A DNA stretch of 64,000 bases from Bostrychus sinensis (GCA_020698575.1 CM036244.1:23841034-23905033), one strand, 5' to 3'; numbered from the stretch's first letter, positions 10,736 to 22,035 are shown. Translations and numbers: made by a program. The notes: a model not told the origin generated them from the letters alone.

Positions 10736-12829
10736 GACGCCACAACAACTGAAGAAATCTGAGCTCTCTTGCTAACAGGAGCAAACAACCAACGGGAGGA
10801 AAAACAACCTCATTAGCGGTGGTAAATAGGACATTTATTTGGAGACACCACAAAGATTGCCAAACTCATACTGCAATGGCTATTACTGCTGAAACAAATG
10901 TGCAATTAAGACCTACACAGTGCACACCTTATAGTCTTTTAATTTTACACTATAGCTAATAAAAAATAAATAAAATTTATTTGAATTAAATTGAATTAAA
11001 TAAATTCATTAAACCTTCTTACATGAAAAGTAAGTTTTGGCATTACCATTTTTTTATTTTTTATTTTCTTAACTGGAAAATGTTCTTTCTGAACAACAAA
11101 TCCCACAGGTATGAGCACCCGTACACACTGAGATGATGCAGGTTTATAATATTGTTAGACTTTTACAGATGTACAATATAATCACCGGTACTTACCATCA
11201 CAAGAAAACATAAAATCTTAAAGACATTGAGATTAAATATTTGGACAATTAAAATCCTGCACAACTACATACAGGTACAGCTAGAGACAAAAAACTCAGA
11301 TATTTTTTGTTTAAAACCCAACAAAGGGATGTTGCAATAAGATACTGTAATTCTGTTCCACTGTAGATTATATATATTTGCAAATATTTCTTTAAAAAAT
11401 AAAAATATTTAATAATAAAAGTGATCAGTGGTAGTGTAGACCAGGTATAAGCCTAAAAAAAATGATGAAAGCCATAGTTAACTTCAGTGAGTGAGTTACT
11501 GAAATGTGCTTCAGCTGAGTGTGGTTTTTAACATTTTTAATCGAGTGACACTCTGATTCAGGGGCAGTTCTCTTCCATCCGCTACCATCACTAAACCCTG
11601 TCTCATGCCCATATATGAGCATTTAGAGGGGGTTCTATGTAAATGCCATGTTAATAAGGAGTTAAGTGCTCTGCTGAGAAGAAGAGTCTGGATGCTTGAG
11701 AACATGTCATAAATGCCACTTAAGAGTTGTCTTGAGCAGTTGGTAGAAGGGGGGCTGAAGTTACTTTCATTAAGTAAACATTGATGAATAAGACAATAAT
11801 GTTTAGAGGAAAAAAAGATGCACTACACTCAAAGATGAAGCACATAGAGGTTGAAGAAGGCACCATGACATAAGCACACCTGGGATGAAGCAGATAATGG
11901 AAAATCCACTGTAAAGATGGGAAATAAGCAGAATGCAATATATTAAACATGATGCACAACAGTAATAAGAAATACAAGAGAGAATTGTACTATTAATACA
12001 ACATAACAGCCATCTCCAGAGTGTGTCTCTTGTTCTACGTTCCACACACTGCCAATTTGACTTTGCCATCAAGCTTGACAAGTGACAAGCTGCCCCCCTC
12101 CTCCCTCCCCAAGCACCAAGTATAGCACCCATACAAGGCAAAGTTCCTGAGATAAATTCTTCACGGTAGGACACACCACACACACAGCAACATCCCCCCC
12201 TGCTTAATCTAATCAGTTCAAATTAAGTGTAATACAGTGGCTGGGCCCCGGGGTTTTTGACTGTGCTGGATCTGGCTGACACACCTTGTAAAAGTTGCCT
12301 GCATTCCCTGCTGAATGATGGCCACACAGCCTAAGTTGAGCTGACATGCCGGGCCGGGGAAAAGTTCATTTGGAGATAATTTTGACAGCCCCCAAACTTT
12401 CTATAAGTATCATTAGATTGAATTATTTATCAAAATACAATGAAATGCAGAAGTGGCCAGGCTGCATTTACATCATAGGCAAAAATGGATTGTTTTCAGT
12501 ATAATATATGACCACATTATTGAAAAAATATTATTCAAACCGAGGTCCTAAATGGCTTGTCCACAGCAAACCTTGGCTTTTCACTGCTTCAAGTCATCTC
12601 TTTCATTTAGAAACTCAGAGATTAGTGTTCAGCCTGCATTCATACAGGAAGACAGGAGGGTTCTAGATCAGTACTTCTTAAAAAGATGGATTGGACCTAA
12701 AAGATTTTAATTGAATTGCCAAATATTGTGCTTTTTTGCAATTTTTAGGAGTAAAAAAGGAATTAAGAGTAAAACTTAGAGTAATACCATCAAGCTAAGT
12801 AGTTTTTTCCACTCCTGGGGTGGGGGAAG
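10736..12829. other. Unique stretch; strong-looking non-repeat block about 12030-12450
   Basis: No gene is supported; the 126-codon minus frame at 11803-12183 shows no recognisable domain. About 12030-12450 is high-complexity and repeat-free, with a GC-rich core ('ggctgggccccggggttttt', 'catgccgggccggggaaaag') followed by AT-rich homeodomain-like cores. It is a candidate conserved non-coding element by texture only. Confidence 0.35.
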
Positions 12830-12925
12830 GAACAGCACTAAAACCAGAACTAAACCAAGAACAAACCAGAACTTAACTAAGATTAAACCAGGACTAAATC
12901 ATGTCCTGGGGGTACACAAAACCAA
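12830..12925 (-). mobile_element. Relic of the minisatellite-bearing hAT element, copy 3
   Basis: Repeated 'aaaccagaactaaaccaaga' units run into 'tcctgggggtacacaaaacc'. Reverse-complemented, this is the GTGTACCCCCAGGA junction plus the first TTTAGT-type units of the elements at 15542-16624 and 20863-21348. Only about 85 bp of array survives and neither terminal inverted repeat is present. Confidence 0.7.
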
Positions 12926-13550
12926 CCAGTAGAGTATGGTAATTTTAAACAGTTATCCTTTTAATGTTGTTTTTTTGTTTAGACTAACAATTTCACAACC
13001 AACAGTTGATGGACAGGAACCAACATCACTACATCTATCTGTAGCAATAGCTGTAAACTACACAAGTACCAAAAAAGTGAGGAAATATTAATAAAAATAC
13101 AAACCCCAGTTTGCATATAAAAATAAACTTATCTAGTTTCTGATGTAAAAGGGCTATTGTTGAATAAAGCAGGTTCCAGGGAGCAAGGTTGTTGTAAATA
13201 CATGTAAAAACTAATTGCATGAATTACATTTTTGCTTCCAGAAATGAAACCTACTAAAACAGAGTGTCAGACGTGAAAGTGTTGGGTTTTTACAAGTAAT
13301 GGTTTCATAATGTGTGTGACATTGATAAATAACACCATTAATTTTCAATTTTCCTAATTTGTTTAAAGAGGTGTGATGAATGTCCTACTTTCATCTGATC
13401 AAATTTGTAAAAGAAAGAAAAATACTGCCTACTGTATATAACAGGTTAATAAAAGTCTTTGAAACCCATAATGAACCTGAATTTGACCTTTATTTATACA
13501 AGCTTGTGTCAAATCCTGCAGACTGTTTTTCAGTAAGTTTTAAGTGATGG
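12926..13550. other. Unique AT-rich stretch
   Basis: No repeat, gene or RNA signature is recognised. Confidence 0.45.
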
Positions 13551-13612
13551 TCCTTGTAGCTCAACAGATAAGGTATTTACCCCAGAACTAGAATATCCCT
13601 ATAAAACAACTG
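13551..13612 (+). repeat. tRNA(Arg)-like SINE head fragment
   Basis: 'ccttgtagctcaacagataa' followed by 'ggtatttaccccagaactag' and 'aatatcc' aligns with the first half of the SINE family at 34461-34630. The B box region has decayed and the rest of the body is absent. Confidence 0.6.
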
Positions 13613-14007
13613 GACAACACAGAGCATGAGATAAGTGGACATATAGACCTGTACACCTTCACCTACAGCAGCCTGACATTATCTAATTACACCTACTGAT
13701 GGCACACTAACACTAGCTGTAGCCACGCAGGACGCCACTCATTCTGTACTGGTCCGGGTCATCTCTCAGTGTGAGCTGACATTAACTATAAAATATTCAT
13801 CTGAACATGGAAGGGCTTTATTTTACATCAGACCTGAGCAGCAGGCCGCCTCCTGTTAGAAACAAAGTCAAGATGATGCTGGGAAAGATGTTTGCTCTTT
13901 TAAACAGAGCAGAAAATGGACAAAGATTTAAATTACAAAAACAATAATGAAGAATATAAAAATATAATAAGTGCTGTATTTACTGTGCGTAGATATAGCT
14001 GCATGTT
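13613..14007. other. Unique stretch, possible conserved non-coding block (about 13660-13900)
   Basis: High-complexity DNA without repeat wording ('gtagccacgcaggacgccac', 'gagcagcaggccgcctcctg'). No open frame of note. It could be a regulatory element; this is inference only. Confidence 0.3.
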
Positions 14008-14100
14008 ATTAATGTGTCTGCTACTCCAGTTTCTTCTTACTCCCCCAAAACATGGTGATTCTAAATTGCCTCTATGAATGTTTGGTTATGAATAGTTCCC
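14008..14100 (+). repeat. Body fragment of family A repeat
   Basis: 'ctgctactccagtttcttct' followed by 'tactcccccaaaacatggtg' and 'attctaaattgcctctatga' matches the order in the copy at 251-397. It abuts the ACT-array element at 14101. Confidence 0.6.
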
Positions 14101-14856
14101 TGCAGTGAAGGAAGAAGTGCTCAAAAGTATTCATATAAAAGTTTTTTTTTTTTTTTTTTATAATACTACCCGAGTAGAGGAAGTAAAAGTATTGAAAGTT
14201 TACTTAAGTATAGAAAAAAACTTGAAAACATGTATTACTATATACAGTAAATGCTACTATTACTACTTCTACTACTACTACTACTACTGCTGCTGCTGCT
14301 AGTACGACTAAGACTAGTACCCTGGTTATATTTCACCTTCCCACATGGCATGCTTGCACACAAACTACTTTTACTCATTCAGAGACTTTTAAATTTTATT
14401 TGAGTAAAAGTAAAATAAGAATAATACTTTTTTTCTGAAAAATAGATAGTAAGTTGGCTGTAAGATGAGAAAAAATTTATGATGATAGTATTCATTGTTG
14501 AAAACTTGAGATTTTGAGTTAGCCCCAAAAATCAAAAATCTTAAGGGATGCTGTTGCCTTGAGTTTTTGAGTTTTTGCAACTTTATTTATATTTTTTTTT
14601 GACAGTGTACGCTTACCTCACAACCAAGAGGTACTGAGTATTGGGCCCAGCAGTTGTAGCAATCACAGCAGGAGTAGGTCTAACAGTGGACAGTTGCCTT
14701 GCAGTTACAAAACCTAAGCAATTTAAACTGCATTCAACACTTTCTACTTTGAAGTAATGATTTTCTTCACTACTACTTGATAAATATTATTTTGAAGTAA
14801 CAATACTTTTAGTACAGGTTTTCAGTCCTTCAGTACCTGAGTAGAATAATAGACGT
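14101..14856. mobile_element. ACT-array carrier element, copy 2, with foldback insertion
   Basis: The left end 'gaaggaagaagtgctcaaaa' and right end 'cagtccttcagtacctgagt' followed by 'agacgtctccacc' match the carrier termini. An ACT/GCT array lies at about 14252-14310. Inside sits a half of a foldback element (14440-14608) that is complete at 31938-32468. A poly-T run lies at 14143-14159. No transposase frame is present. Confidence 0.6.
14440..14608 (+). mobile_element. Half copy of the foldback element
   Basis: 'agtaagttggctgtaagatg', then 'ttgaaaacttgagattttga', 'atcttaagggatgctgttgc' and 'ttttttgacagtgt' repeat the right arm of 31938-32468 in the same order. The left arm is missing here. 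Confidence 0.7.
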
Positions 14857-15533
14857 CTCCACCATGTTGATGTCTTCAGCTGCACTGCCATCAAGTGGTG
14901 GAACACTGTCATTTGCTCTTAAGCTCATCAGTCTCTGTCAAACACTACTTTTCCTTCATTTTCTTAAAAATGCTGCATTTTACACCCACCTCACTATGGG
15001 CATATGTTTTCACTGAAATAACAGATGAGAATTTGTTTTCAACTTTACATGCAGTAAAGGCTGTAGAGAGACTATGTGATAAAGAAATGGAAAAGCTGAC
15101 TGCATTTGCATTTTTATAGCTTTGGCAGTAGGGAAGCCAGTTAAGATACTGTAGCAGATGGTGACAATTAAGTGTAAAGACTAAAACTACTGCTACTGTA
15201 TGCCAGTGCTAGGCTTGTTTACTCATGTCGTTACAGGAACTGTAGAAATGAAACATAGACCAATTTATGCAACAGCTAAGTGTGTGGGAGAATGTGCTGC
15301 TAATGCGGTGGGAAAATAAGGCTGTGACATTGCATCCAAATGTAGAGTTAGAGAAAGAGAGCACAAAGACATGATCAGGCACAGAGACAGCACAGAGAGT
15401 GATGGGGTTAATGTCTGCTCCCATCTGGTGGACACATGGGGTAATTACAGAGAACAGTCATTTGGTACAAAGTCATCTCACTGTGGTGTGGTCATTTTGC
15501 AGCTACAACAGTGGTCAGTTACCTGCATATGGT
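14857..15533. other. Unique stretch
   Basis: No gene or repeat family is recognised. Short frames at 14895-15119 and 15371-15592 have no domain signature. Confidence 0.4.
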
Positions 15534-15589
15534 TTTTAGAGCAGTGGTTCCCAAAGCTTTCTGGCTTTGTGTACCCCCAGGACCCACCT

Positions 15590-16480
15590 TAGTCCTGGTT
15601 TGGACCTAGCTTAGTCCTGCTTTAAAAATAATAATAATCATCATAATAATAATAATACATTTTATTCATAAAGTACTTTACATTTAAAGACGCTGTACAT
15701 AGTTACATGAAAAACAAACAAACATAAAAACAATGCAATCAAACATTAACAGTGTTAAACATTAAAAGCAATTTTAAAAAGGTGGGTCTTTTTAGTCTTA
15801 GTTTAGTTCTGGTATTAGGCTTGGTTTAGTCTTGATTTAGTCTTAGTTTAGTCCTGATTTAGTCCAAGTTTAGTTCTGGTTTTAGGTATGGTTTAGTCCT
15901 GGTTTAGTCTTAGTTTAGTCCTGGTTTAGTCCTATTTTAGTTCTAGTTTTAGGCATGGTTTAGTCCTGGTTTAATCTAAGTTTAGTCCTGGTTTAGTCTC
16001 AGTTTAGTTCTGGTTTAGTCTCAGTTTAGCTCTGGTTTTAGGCATGGTTTGGTCCTGAATTAGTCCAAGTTTAGTCCTGGTTTAGTCTTAGTTTAGTTCT
16101 GGTTTAGTCTAAGTTTACTTCTGGTTTAGTGTTGGTTTTGTTCTGGTTTTAGGCATGGTTTAGTCCTGGTTTAATCTTAGTTTAGTTCTGGTTTTGGGCT
16201 TGGTTTAGTCTTGATTTAGTCTTAGTTTAGTCCTGATTTAGTCCAAGTTTAGTTCTGGTTTTAGGCATGGTTTAGCTTGGTTTAATCTTAGTTTAGTTCT
16301 GGTTCGACCTGGTTTAGACTTGGTTTAGACCTTGTGTAGTTTTGGTTTAGAGCTGGTTTGTTGTTGGTTTAGTTTTCGATGTGGAACCGCCCAGCTTAGT
16401 CCTGATTTACTTTTAGTTTTGTTCTGGTTTAAGTCCCTGTTTAGTCCTTCTTTAGTGTCCCAGCCCTCTCTATAGTCCTG
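15590..16480 (+). repeat. 11-bp minisatellite inside hAT copy 1
   Basis: Roughly 70 degenerate units, alternating between TTTAGTCCTGG and TTTAGTCTTAG forms with occasional 'ttttaggcatgg' variants that recur in a higher-order pattern. The array is interrupted at 15626-15785. It has no unique spacers, so it is not CRISPR-like. Confidence 0.85.
15626..15785 (+). repeat. Retroposon fragment inserted in the minisatellite
   Basis: AAT-rich start, then 'cattttattcataaagtact', 'ttacatttaaagacgctgta' and 'aaaggtgggtctttttag'. The 'ttttatt-ataaag-gcttta' wording is typical of a common fish SINE/LINE 3' module, and a relative lies at 46917-47060. The array continues on both sides, so the insertion came after the array existed. 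Confidence 0.55.
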
Positions 16481-16632
16481 GGTGAGTCTTAATTTAGGTT
16501 AATTTTAATCTTTAAAAGCCAAATATATAAAGGTACTATAAAAAAATCAAATAACTCCACGTACCCCCCTGCAATGTGCTCACGTACCCCTTGGGGTCCG
16601 TGTACCCCTGGTTGGGAAACACTGCTTTAAAG

Positions 16633-17666
16633 TCTAAAACATGGACACTCATATTAGGAGATGTATATTGCAGTACAGTGTGTGCTTATTGTAAGGATTT
16701 GTATACCAATATATCTGGGGACTTGAGAGGAAGAGACTTTATTGCTGATTTAGTTTCCTTGGCTCTGCTTAGCCCAAAATAGCAGCCCGTTAAAGAAGAA
16801 TGAGAATGATAGCATCGGATACTCATTTATTTTAACTAGTAGTGATAATAATGTGATGGGCTGATGTGCTTGTGGCCTCAAAAAGTTCAGTTCTTCTCCA
16901 TACAATAATAAATTAATTCTCTGTACTGATGGGACTGTGCAAAACTTTCCACCATGCAGCCCTCATTTACTAAAGTCTGTATTGTACTGTTAAATTATAT
17001 ATAGATATGTTTTTCCCCCGTTGATTACACTTTTTTGCACAGACTTTAAGTTCACACACTTTTCTGAAACACATTTGGATTTTGACTGTTAGTTGTGTTA
17101 CACTGTATTTGCTAAATTGCTCCATGTTTACTTTATTGAATTATGATGACAACCTTTGCAGTCTTTCTAGCTTTGATTTTTACAGGCATTTCTTTCTTTC
17201 TGCAGCTTACTAATTTCATATCACTCACTCCTCTCTCCTGACAGTGTGCTCTTTTTAATAGCTCTTCGTAAACAATCTTAAAAGACTCCATTTGACATTG
17301 CAAATCCTCTGAAATTAATATTCCTTTTATACGTCTAGTGTATCCTAACTTTATCAGTGCACTGTAGATAACTTTTCTCTTTGGTGGATCGGCGCGAGTT
17401 GTTTGGTTAGTGTCTTAAACCAGCAGGGAACACATTCTCAGCCCTTATCATCTGAGGACAGCACAGGAACGACCACAAAAGGCGTCCAAATCGATGTTGT
17501 TTGTTCCACCAAAAAATCTCGCCCTTGTAATGAACGCTGCAGTCCCTGTAGAGCAACAAGCAACAACTTAAGGCTCTTACACTTATTAAACTCAATCACA
17601 AAACCTTGACCTTTTCCACGGCTCTCTGCTCTTTTCATATCGTTTTGGGGCACTGCTTATAACTAG

Positions 17667-17698
<32 letters not shown>

Positions 17699-18342
17699 AG
17701 TGCGTTTCTTGACGTTTAATTGGCGTTAACCCCGGGTGGGACATACAAGGTAATTGGCTGAGATGAAAGGATGAGAGGGCAAGGGAGAAGAGATTGGAAG
17801 TGACAACTGGAAATACTGCATGGTTAAAAATGGTGAACAATAATATACAGTGTACGCAAGGTTAGACTAATCAATAAAAAAGGTTTCTTCTACTGAGGTC
17901 CCTTGTGCACTCTGCAAAAAGAGTTTATTTAGTTGATAAAAGTCTTAAATCTTTTTTTGGTGTTGTGCTGCTGGAAGAGGGTGTATCTAATTCACAAAAA
18001 AGTGCAGTCGCCTTTGCTACATTGTTGGCACGGCGCTGTATTTTGCACAACTGGAAAGCCAAAGATCCCCCTCTGTCAAGTCTAAAAGTCTTTTCTCTGC
18101 TAAAAATGGAAAAAAAATAAATATGTTTTACACTGGTCTGCTAAAAAAAAAAGAAGTTTTGGTATCCATTTATTCAGTATGTGGTGGTCCTTCTACCCTA
18201 TGTGTATAGTTTTGAAATTAAATAGGTGTATGTTTTAAAAATATGAAAACATGTATGTATGTTCAGATAGGTGGTTTTAACCATGTCTGTATGGATTGTA
18301 TATTCACTTACATTTGCATTTGTGTTTTTTTTTCTTTTACAA
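16633..18342. other. Mostly unique stretch with a TG microsatellite
   Basis: No gene is supported. At 17400-17650 several frames on both strands stay open and the sequence is complex; it may be a conserved non-coding segment, but no product can be named. Confidence 0.35.
17671..17698 (+). repeat. (TG)14 microsatellite
   Basis: An uninterrupted dinucleotide run. Confidence 0.95.

Positions 18343-18418
<76 letters not shown>
18343..18418 (+). repeat. (ATT)n microsatellite, about 25 units
   Basis: An uninterrupted trinucleotide run. It generates poly-Asn and poly-Leu/Ile frames on the two strands, which are artefacts. Confidence 0.95.
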
Positions 18419-18419
<1 letters not shown>

Positions 18420-18896
18420 TTGTTCTTAAACCTTGGATGGGAGCAGGGGGTTGGGGATGGTAATGACTTTTCTGTCTCCAATGACATAAAAATTACATGA
18501 AATTGAAAAGTTTGAAATGAAAAGAAAATAATAAAAAAAAGTCTTAAATCTTCATACAAGATGCGTAAAAAACAAAACAACAGAAAGCAACAAACTCAGA
18601 AGCATCTCTTTTCTAGTTCACAGCCATAGAAACCAAAAGTAACTCAACTTCATCTGAGTTATATAAAAGCATTTATGAAAACTACTACAGCTAATGTAAC
18701 CCCTTTATCCCACTTAGCATCTGTTCGCAATAATATCTGCAGGAAGCTACTCTACTATGTATTCTTTATGCTGCCGAGTTCCAACTTATCCAGCTTGCCC
18801 TGGAGAGCTATCACATTCTCATAAATAATTGTGTAAGTCTGCACATGTCACTGGTGCCTCCCAAACTTCCCATCAAAAACAAATCATACATTGACT

Positions 18897-19359
18897 TTAA
18901 AGGGATTATATTATGCTTTATTCATATTTTTAAACCAATCTTGGTCACTTCTAGAACAGCACTGCACATTTTACAACCTTTAAAAACATTATGTGACTAA
19001 AAGAGAACATTTTTAATAAGTACTCTACTGGTGCTGTAAAAGAACATGTGAAGAGACCAGCAGAGGGGAGCAGACTGCACAGTAGTATTGTCTTTTGAAC
19101 ATAATTTAGTGAAAAAAGCAATTCATTTCCTTAAACTTTTTGTACGATGCCATTTGATGGATATAGTGGGCTTGTTGATTGGTCTGTGCTTCCTGGAGTG
19201 GGTGAGGGTTCATAGCAAAAACAGGGATTCGTGCAACCAAGCGTTTTGATGACTCAGAATGGCTGTGCCAGAGAATAGAGGATTACTTACTACAGGTATG
19301 TTTTTATTGACATTATAACATGGTAGAAATGTTGATTTTTGCATAATATTCCCCTTTAA
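18897..19359 (+). mobile_element. TTAA-flanked MITE, best copy (element 18901-19355)
   Basis: The ends are inverted repeats: AGGGATTATATTATGC (left) and, reverse-complemented, AGGGGAATATTATGC (right). TTAA lies directly outside each end (18897-18900 and 19356-19359). A TTAA duplication is characteristic of the piggyBac and Kolobok superfamilies; which of the two cannot be decided from the ends alone. The element is 455 bp and has no transposase. Relatives in this window lie at 3236-3560, 23201-23650 (minus), 26685-26830 and 40159-40653. Confidence 0.8.
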
Positions 19360-20006
19360 ATAGAAAAAATGCTGTAAAACAATATGTAGCAATGTCTTAA
19401 GCCTCCATTTAAAATAAGTGATTACACACAGAGAAGTAAAACACAACTACCTCCTTGTGTGGAATCTATCCCGTCAAATTAGCATTAGCAAAGGTGGCTA
19501 TGCAGGACCCAACAGTCCAGACTTTAGCATCAGCAGTTAGTTTGTCAGATTTGTCCTGTCAGACATCAGTAATTAGTCAGCGTTAGCAAAGTCAGCTATG
19601 TCCCAACTGGAGGCCAATTGTGTTCTATGCTGTCAGCACCAGTTCCCTCCTCGCTACCTCTCACCTCCAAATCATACATCATACTCTTCCACTCATGCTT
19701 TTCTTTGCTCTCTAGTTCTAGTTTAGGCTAAATGCTCATACCGTGGGCCATGGTCCAGAGTAGCTTGAATGCACCATCAAACTGAAAGAAAAGGCCAAAG
19801 CAGGATTGTATAATATTTGGATTAAATAGCAAAAAGGACAAAGAGCAGTTGTGAAGGCAGCACAACCACCAGGCATCACGCCAACACAAATATGAGCATT
19901 CACCAACTCATCAATAAAAAGTATTATTCACAAACCAACTATTAAACCAACTATTTTATTGGTTGTGTTTGCTTGATAATAATTTAGTGAATTTTTATTT
20001 TATAAT
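19360..20006. other. Unique stretch
   Basis: No gene or known repeat is recognised. A loose duplication is visible around 'gcattagcaaaggtggctat' and 'gcgttagcaaagtcagctat' (about 19483-19500 and 19579-19598). Confidence 0.4.
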
Positions 20007-20435
20007 CAGGGCTTGACATTAACTTTTTCGCTCACTGACCACTGTGACCAGTCTTTTTCAAAAGTTACTAGCCAGTCAAGGTTTTCACAGGCCACAGTTT
20101 AGTTAAATGAAATGTTGAAGTGTTTATTGAATAGTAGGCTGTATGATAAGCAAAAAGTATGGTAAAGTTTGGTTTTACAATCCTTTATAATCAATTAGTT
20201 AACTTAAATACGTAAAATAAATGATATATGTTTGTCTTATTTTCCTAATCATGATGAATTAAACATATAGTAATATATTTAATTATGGAAACACAGAAAG
20301 GCAGGCCTAAGTTTGTTGTTAAAAATTTAGATAAAATCTAATCAGCTAGAGTGGCCAGTGGAAGTCAATGTGTTCCCAGCCAAAATGAAACCCTACTTGC
20401 ATTTGGCTGGTTGGCTACTGTTAATGTCAAGCCCT
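20007..20435. mobile_element. Non-autonomous hAT-like element, about 430 bp
   Basis: The left end CAGGGCTTGACATTAAC is mirrored by the right end, whose reverse complement reads AGGGCTTGACATTAAC: sixteen matching bases. This is a familiar terminal sequence of fish hAT-like elements. The target duplication has decayed. The last base of the right terminus is changed (gcccT instead of gccctG). There is no transposase. Confidence 0.75.
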
Positions 20436-20854
20436 TATATTTTGTATTAGTATTTTCTACACAGTTAGACTGATGTATAAATATTTACTACTGCCTACTA
20501 CACTTAATAAGGATAAAACATTGCTAAAAGAAGAGTGTCTGGGAGAATATACGTACTTAGATATAATTCTGTGTAAGCAAGGGATTGAAGACAGTGCCAA
20601 TACAAGCAGTGCTAATGTAAAGATTTATCAAAATGAGCTGAAGGCACTGTGGGCATAACTTTCAAGTGCTGTTTTAGTAAGATTATATCTAAATCCATCA
20701 CTTCTTTATAACTGCTCTCATGTTACCAAGCACTGGAACTGATGTGGCTGCAGTAATACATTTCATTTTAACATTCATTTGTGTTTGAGATACAATACTT
20801 CAGAGGCACGTAAAGAAAAGGTTTTCTTCCAAAATGTATATTGACATGTGCATT
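20436..20854. other. Unique stretch
   Basis: Nothing recognisable; a 61-codon frame at 20473-20658 has no support. Confidence 0.4.
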
Positions 20855-20862
20855 GTGCAGGG

Positions 20863-21348
20863 CAGTGGTTAGCAACCTTTTTGGTCTTCTGTACCCCCAG
20901 GATTTGGATTAGTCCTGGTTTAGACCTGCTGTGGTATTGGTTTAGTACGAGTTGGACCCAGCTTAGTCCTGGTTTAGTCTTAGTTTAGTCCCTGTTTGGC
21001 CTGCTTTAGGCCTAGTATATTTCTGGTTTAGATCTGGTTTAGCGCTGGGTTTAGACCTGTTTTTCCTGGTTTAGGTCTGGTTTTAGACCTGATTTATTTC
21101 TTGTTAAGTTCTGGTTTTAGACCTGGTTTTGCTCAAGTTTTAGACCTGTTTTTTCCTGATTTAGGTCTGGTTTTAGACCTGTTTTAGTCCTAATTTAGTC
21201 CCGATTTTGTCCTTCTTTAGTGTTGTATTTTTCTGTCATTCCTTGCTGTATATGTTTTTGACAGCCAAATATTTTCTAACTCCACATACCCCCTGCAATG
21301 TGCTCGTGTACCTCTAGGGGTCCCCATACCGCTGGTTGGAAAACACTG
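20863..21348. mobile_element. hAT element carrying the 11-bp minisatellite, copy 2 (486 bp)
   Basis: The ends are CAGTGGTTAGCAACC and, reverse-complemented, CAGTGTTTTCCAACC. The flanking 8-mers GTGCAGGG (20855-20862) and GTGTAGGG (21349-21356) match at 7 of 8. The internal array (about 20910-21215) uses the same TTTAGTCCTGG-type unit as copy 1 but is roughly one third as long and richer in 'ggttttagacctg' variants. The sub-terminal 'gtacccccaggatt' and 'ataccccctgcaatgtgctc' blocks are shared with copy 1. Confidence 0.85.
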
Positions 21349-21400
21349 GTGTAGGGTAATATTTTCCAACATACATTTTTAATCTAGAACAAACATGTTA

Positions 21401-21560
21401 ACTAGAAGCACTCAGAAATCACAGACCTGGTCCTGTTTCACAATAATATAGATATAGTGCCCAGATTTAACAGACTTAAACAGAGGATCTTCAAATTCAG
21501 GGGTAAATGCTCTAGCTCTTTAGTCACAAAGCCCTTATACCTTACAATGGTCTAGAATCC
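21401..21560 (-). repeat. tRNA(Arg)-like SINE, full-length relic
   Basis: On the minus strand: 'gggctttgtgactaaagagc', 'tagagcatttacccctgaat', 'ttgaagatcctctgtttaag', then 'ctgggcactatatctatatt', ending 'tgagtgcttctagtt'. The A and B boxes are mutated. Homology with the copies at 47725 and 61198 continues further upstream on that strand, to about 21660. Confidence 0.75.
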
Positions 21561-21660
21561 ACTAAAACTACACATTTGTTTCTATGCTGTCCTCTTGTCA
21601 CAATGGTACAGAATCCTTTCAATCCAGACAATGTTCCCTTTCCTAAAGATTTCATCAAAA

Positions 21661-22035
21661 GCAGACTATTACTGTTTTATCATGATTTATCTTGCTAACA
21701 GACAAATCTGTTAACCTTGAACCAAATACAGGCAAAAAACAATCTTCTTGGCAGAGGTAAAAGTTTAAATTGTCTATAAAAGCACTGAAATGATGTGCAT
21801 TTGCTTATAATGGAAAAATATACTCTCTAGAATCTGCTCAGTTACTTCCTGTTCCTATACAACTGTTTAGAGAACAAACTAAGCACTGCTGAAAGTAGCT
21901 TCATGCAGCCATCATTTCTCATATTTTTAGTGTGTTTGTCCGTTAACGTGGTCTTTTATTATCTCTGTTATGTTTTTGCCAATGTTGGTTTATTAGCAAA
22001 ATAACTCAAATACAGAAAATACACATACAGAAGAA

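Larger units (their letters stand above)
15542..16624. mobile_element. hAT element carrying an 11-bp minisatellite, copy 1 (1083 bp)
   Basis: The terminal inverted repeats are CAGTGGTTCCCAAAG (left) and, reverse-complemented, CAGTGTTTCCCAACC (right). The flanking 8-mers TTTTAGAG (15534-15541) and CTTTAAAG (16625-16632) agree at 6 of 8 positions, as expected for an aged hAT duplication. Just inside the ends are 'gtgtacccccaggaccca' and 'cgtaccccttggggtccg'. Between them runs a long degenerate array of units near TTTAGTCCTGG and TTTAGTCTTAG. A second repeat has inserted at 15626-15785. No transposase sequence is present. Confidence 0.8.

Noticed and set aside
11803..12183. 126-codon minus-strand frame
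   Set aside because: Cys/Leu-rich with no domain; the underlying DNA looks more like a non-coding block.
15590..16480. CRISPR-like array
   Set aside because: Units are contiguous 11-mers without unique spacers, in vertebrate DNA, inside a hAT element.
18308..18580. Poly-Asn and poly-Leu frames
   Set aside because: They come from the (ATT)n microsatellite.
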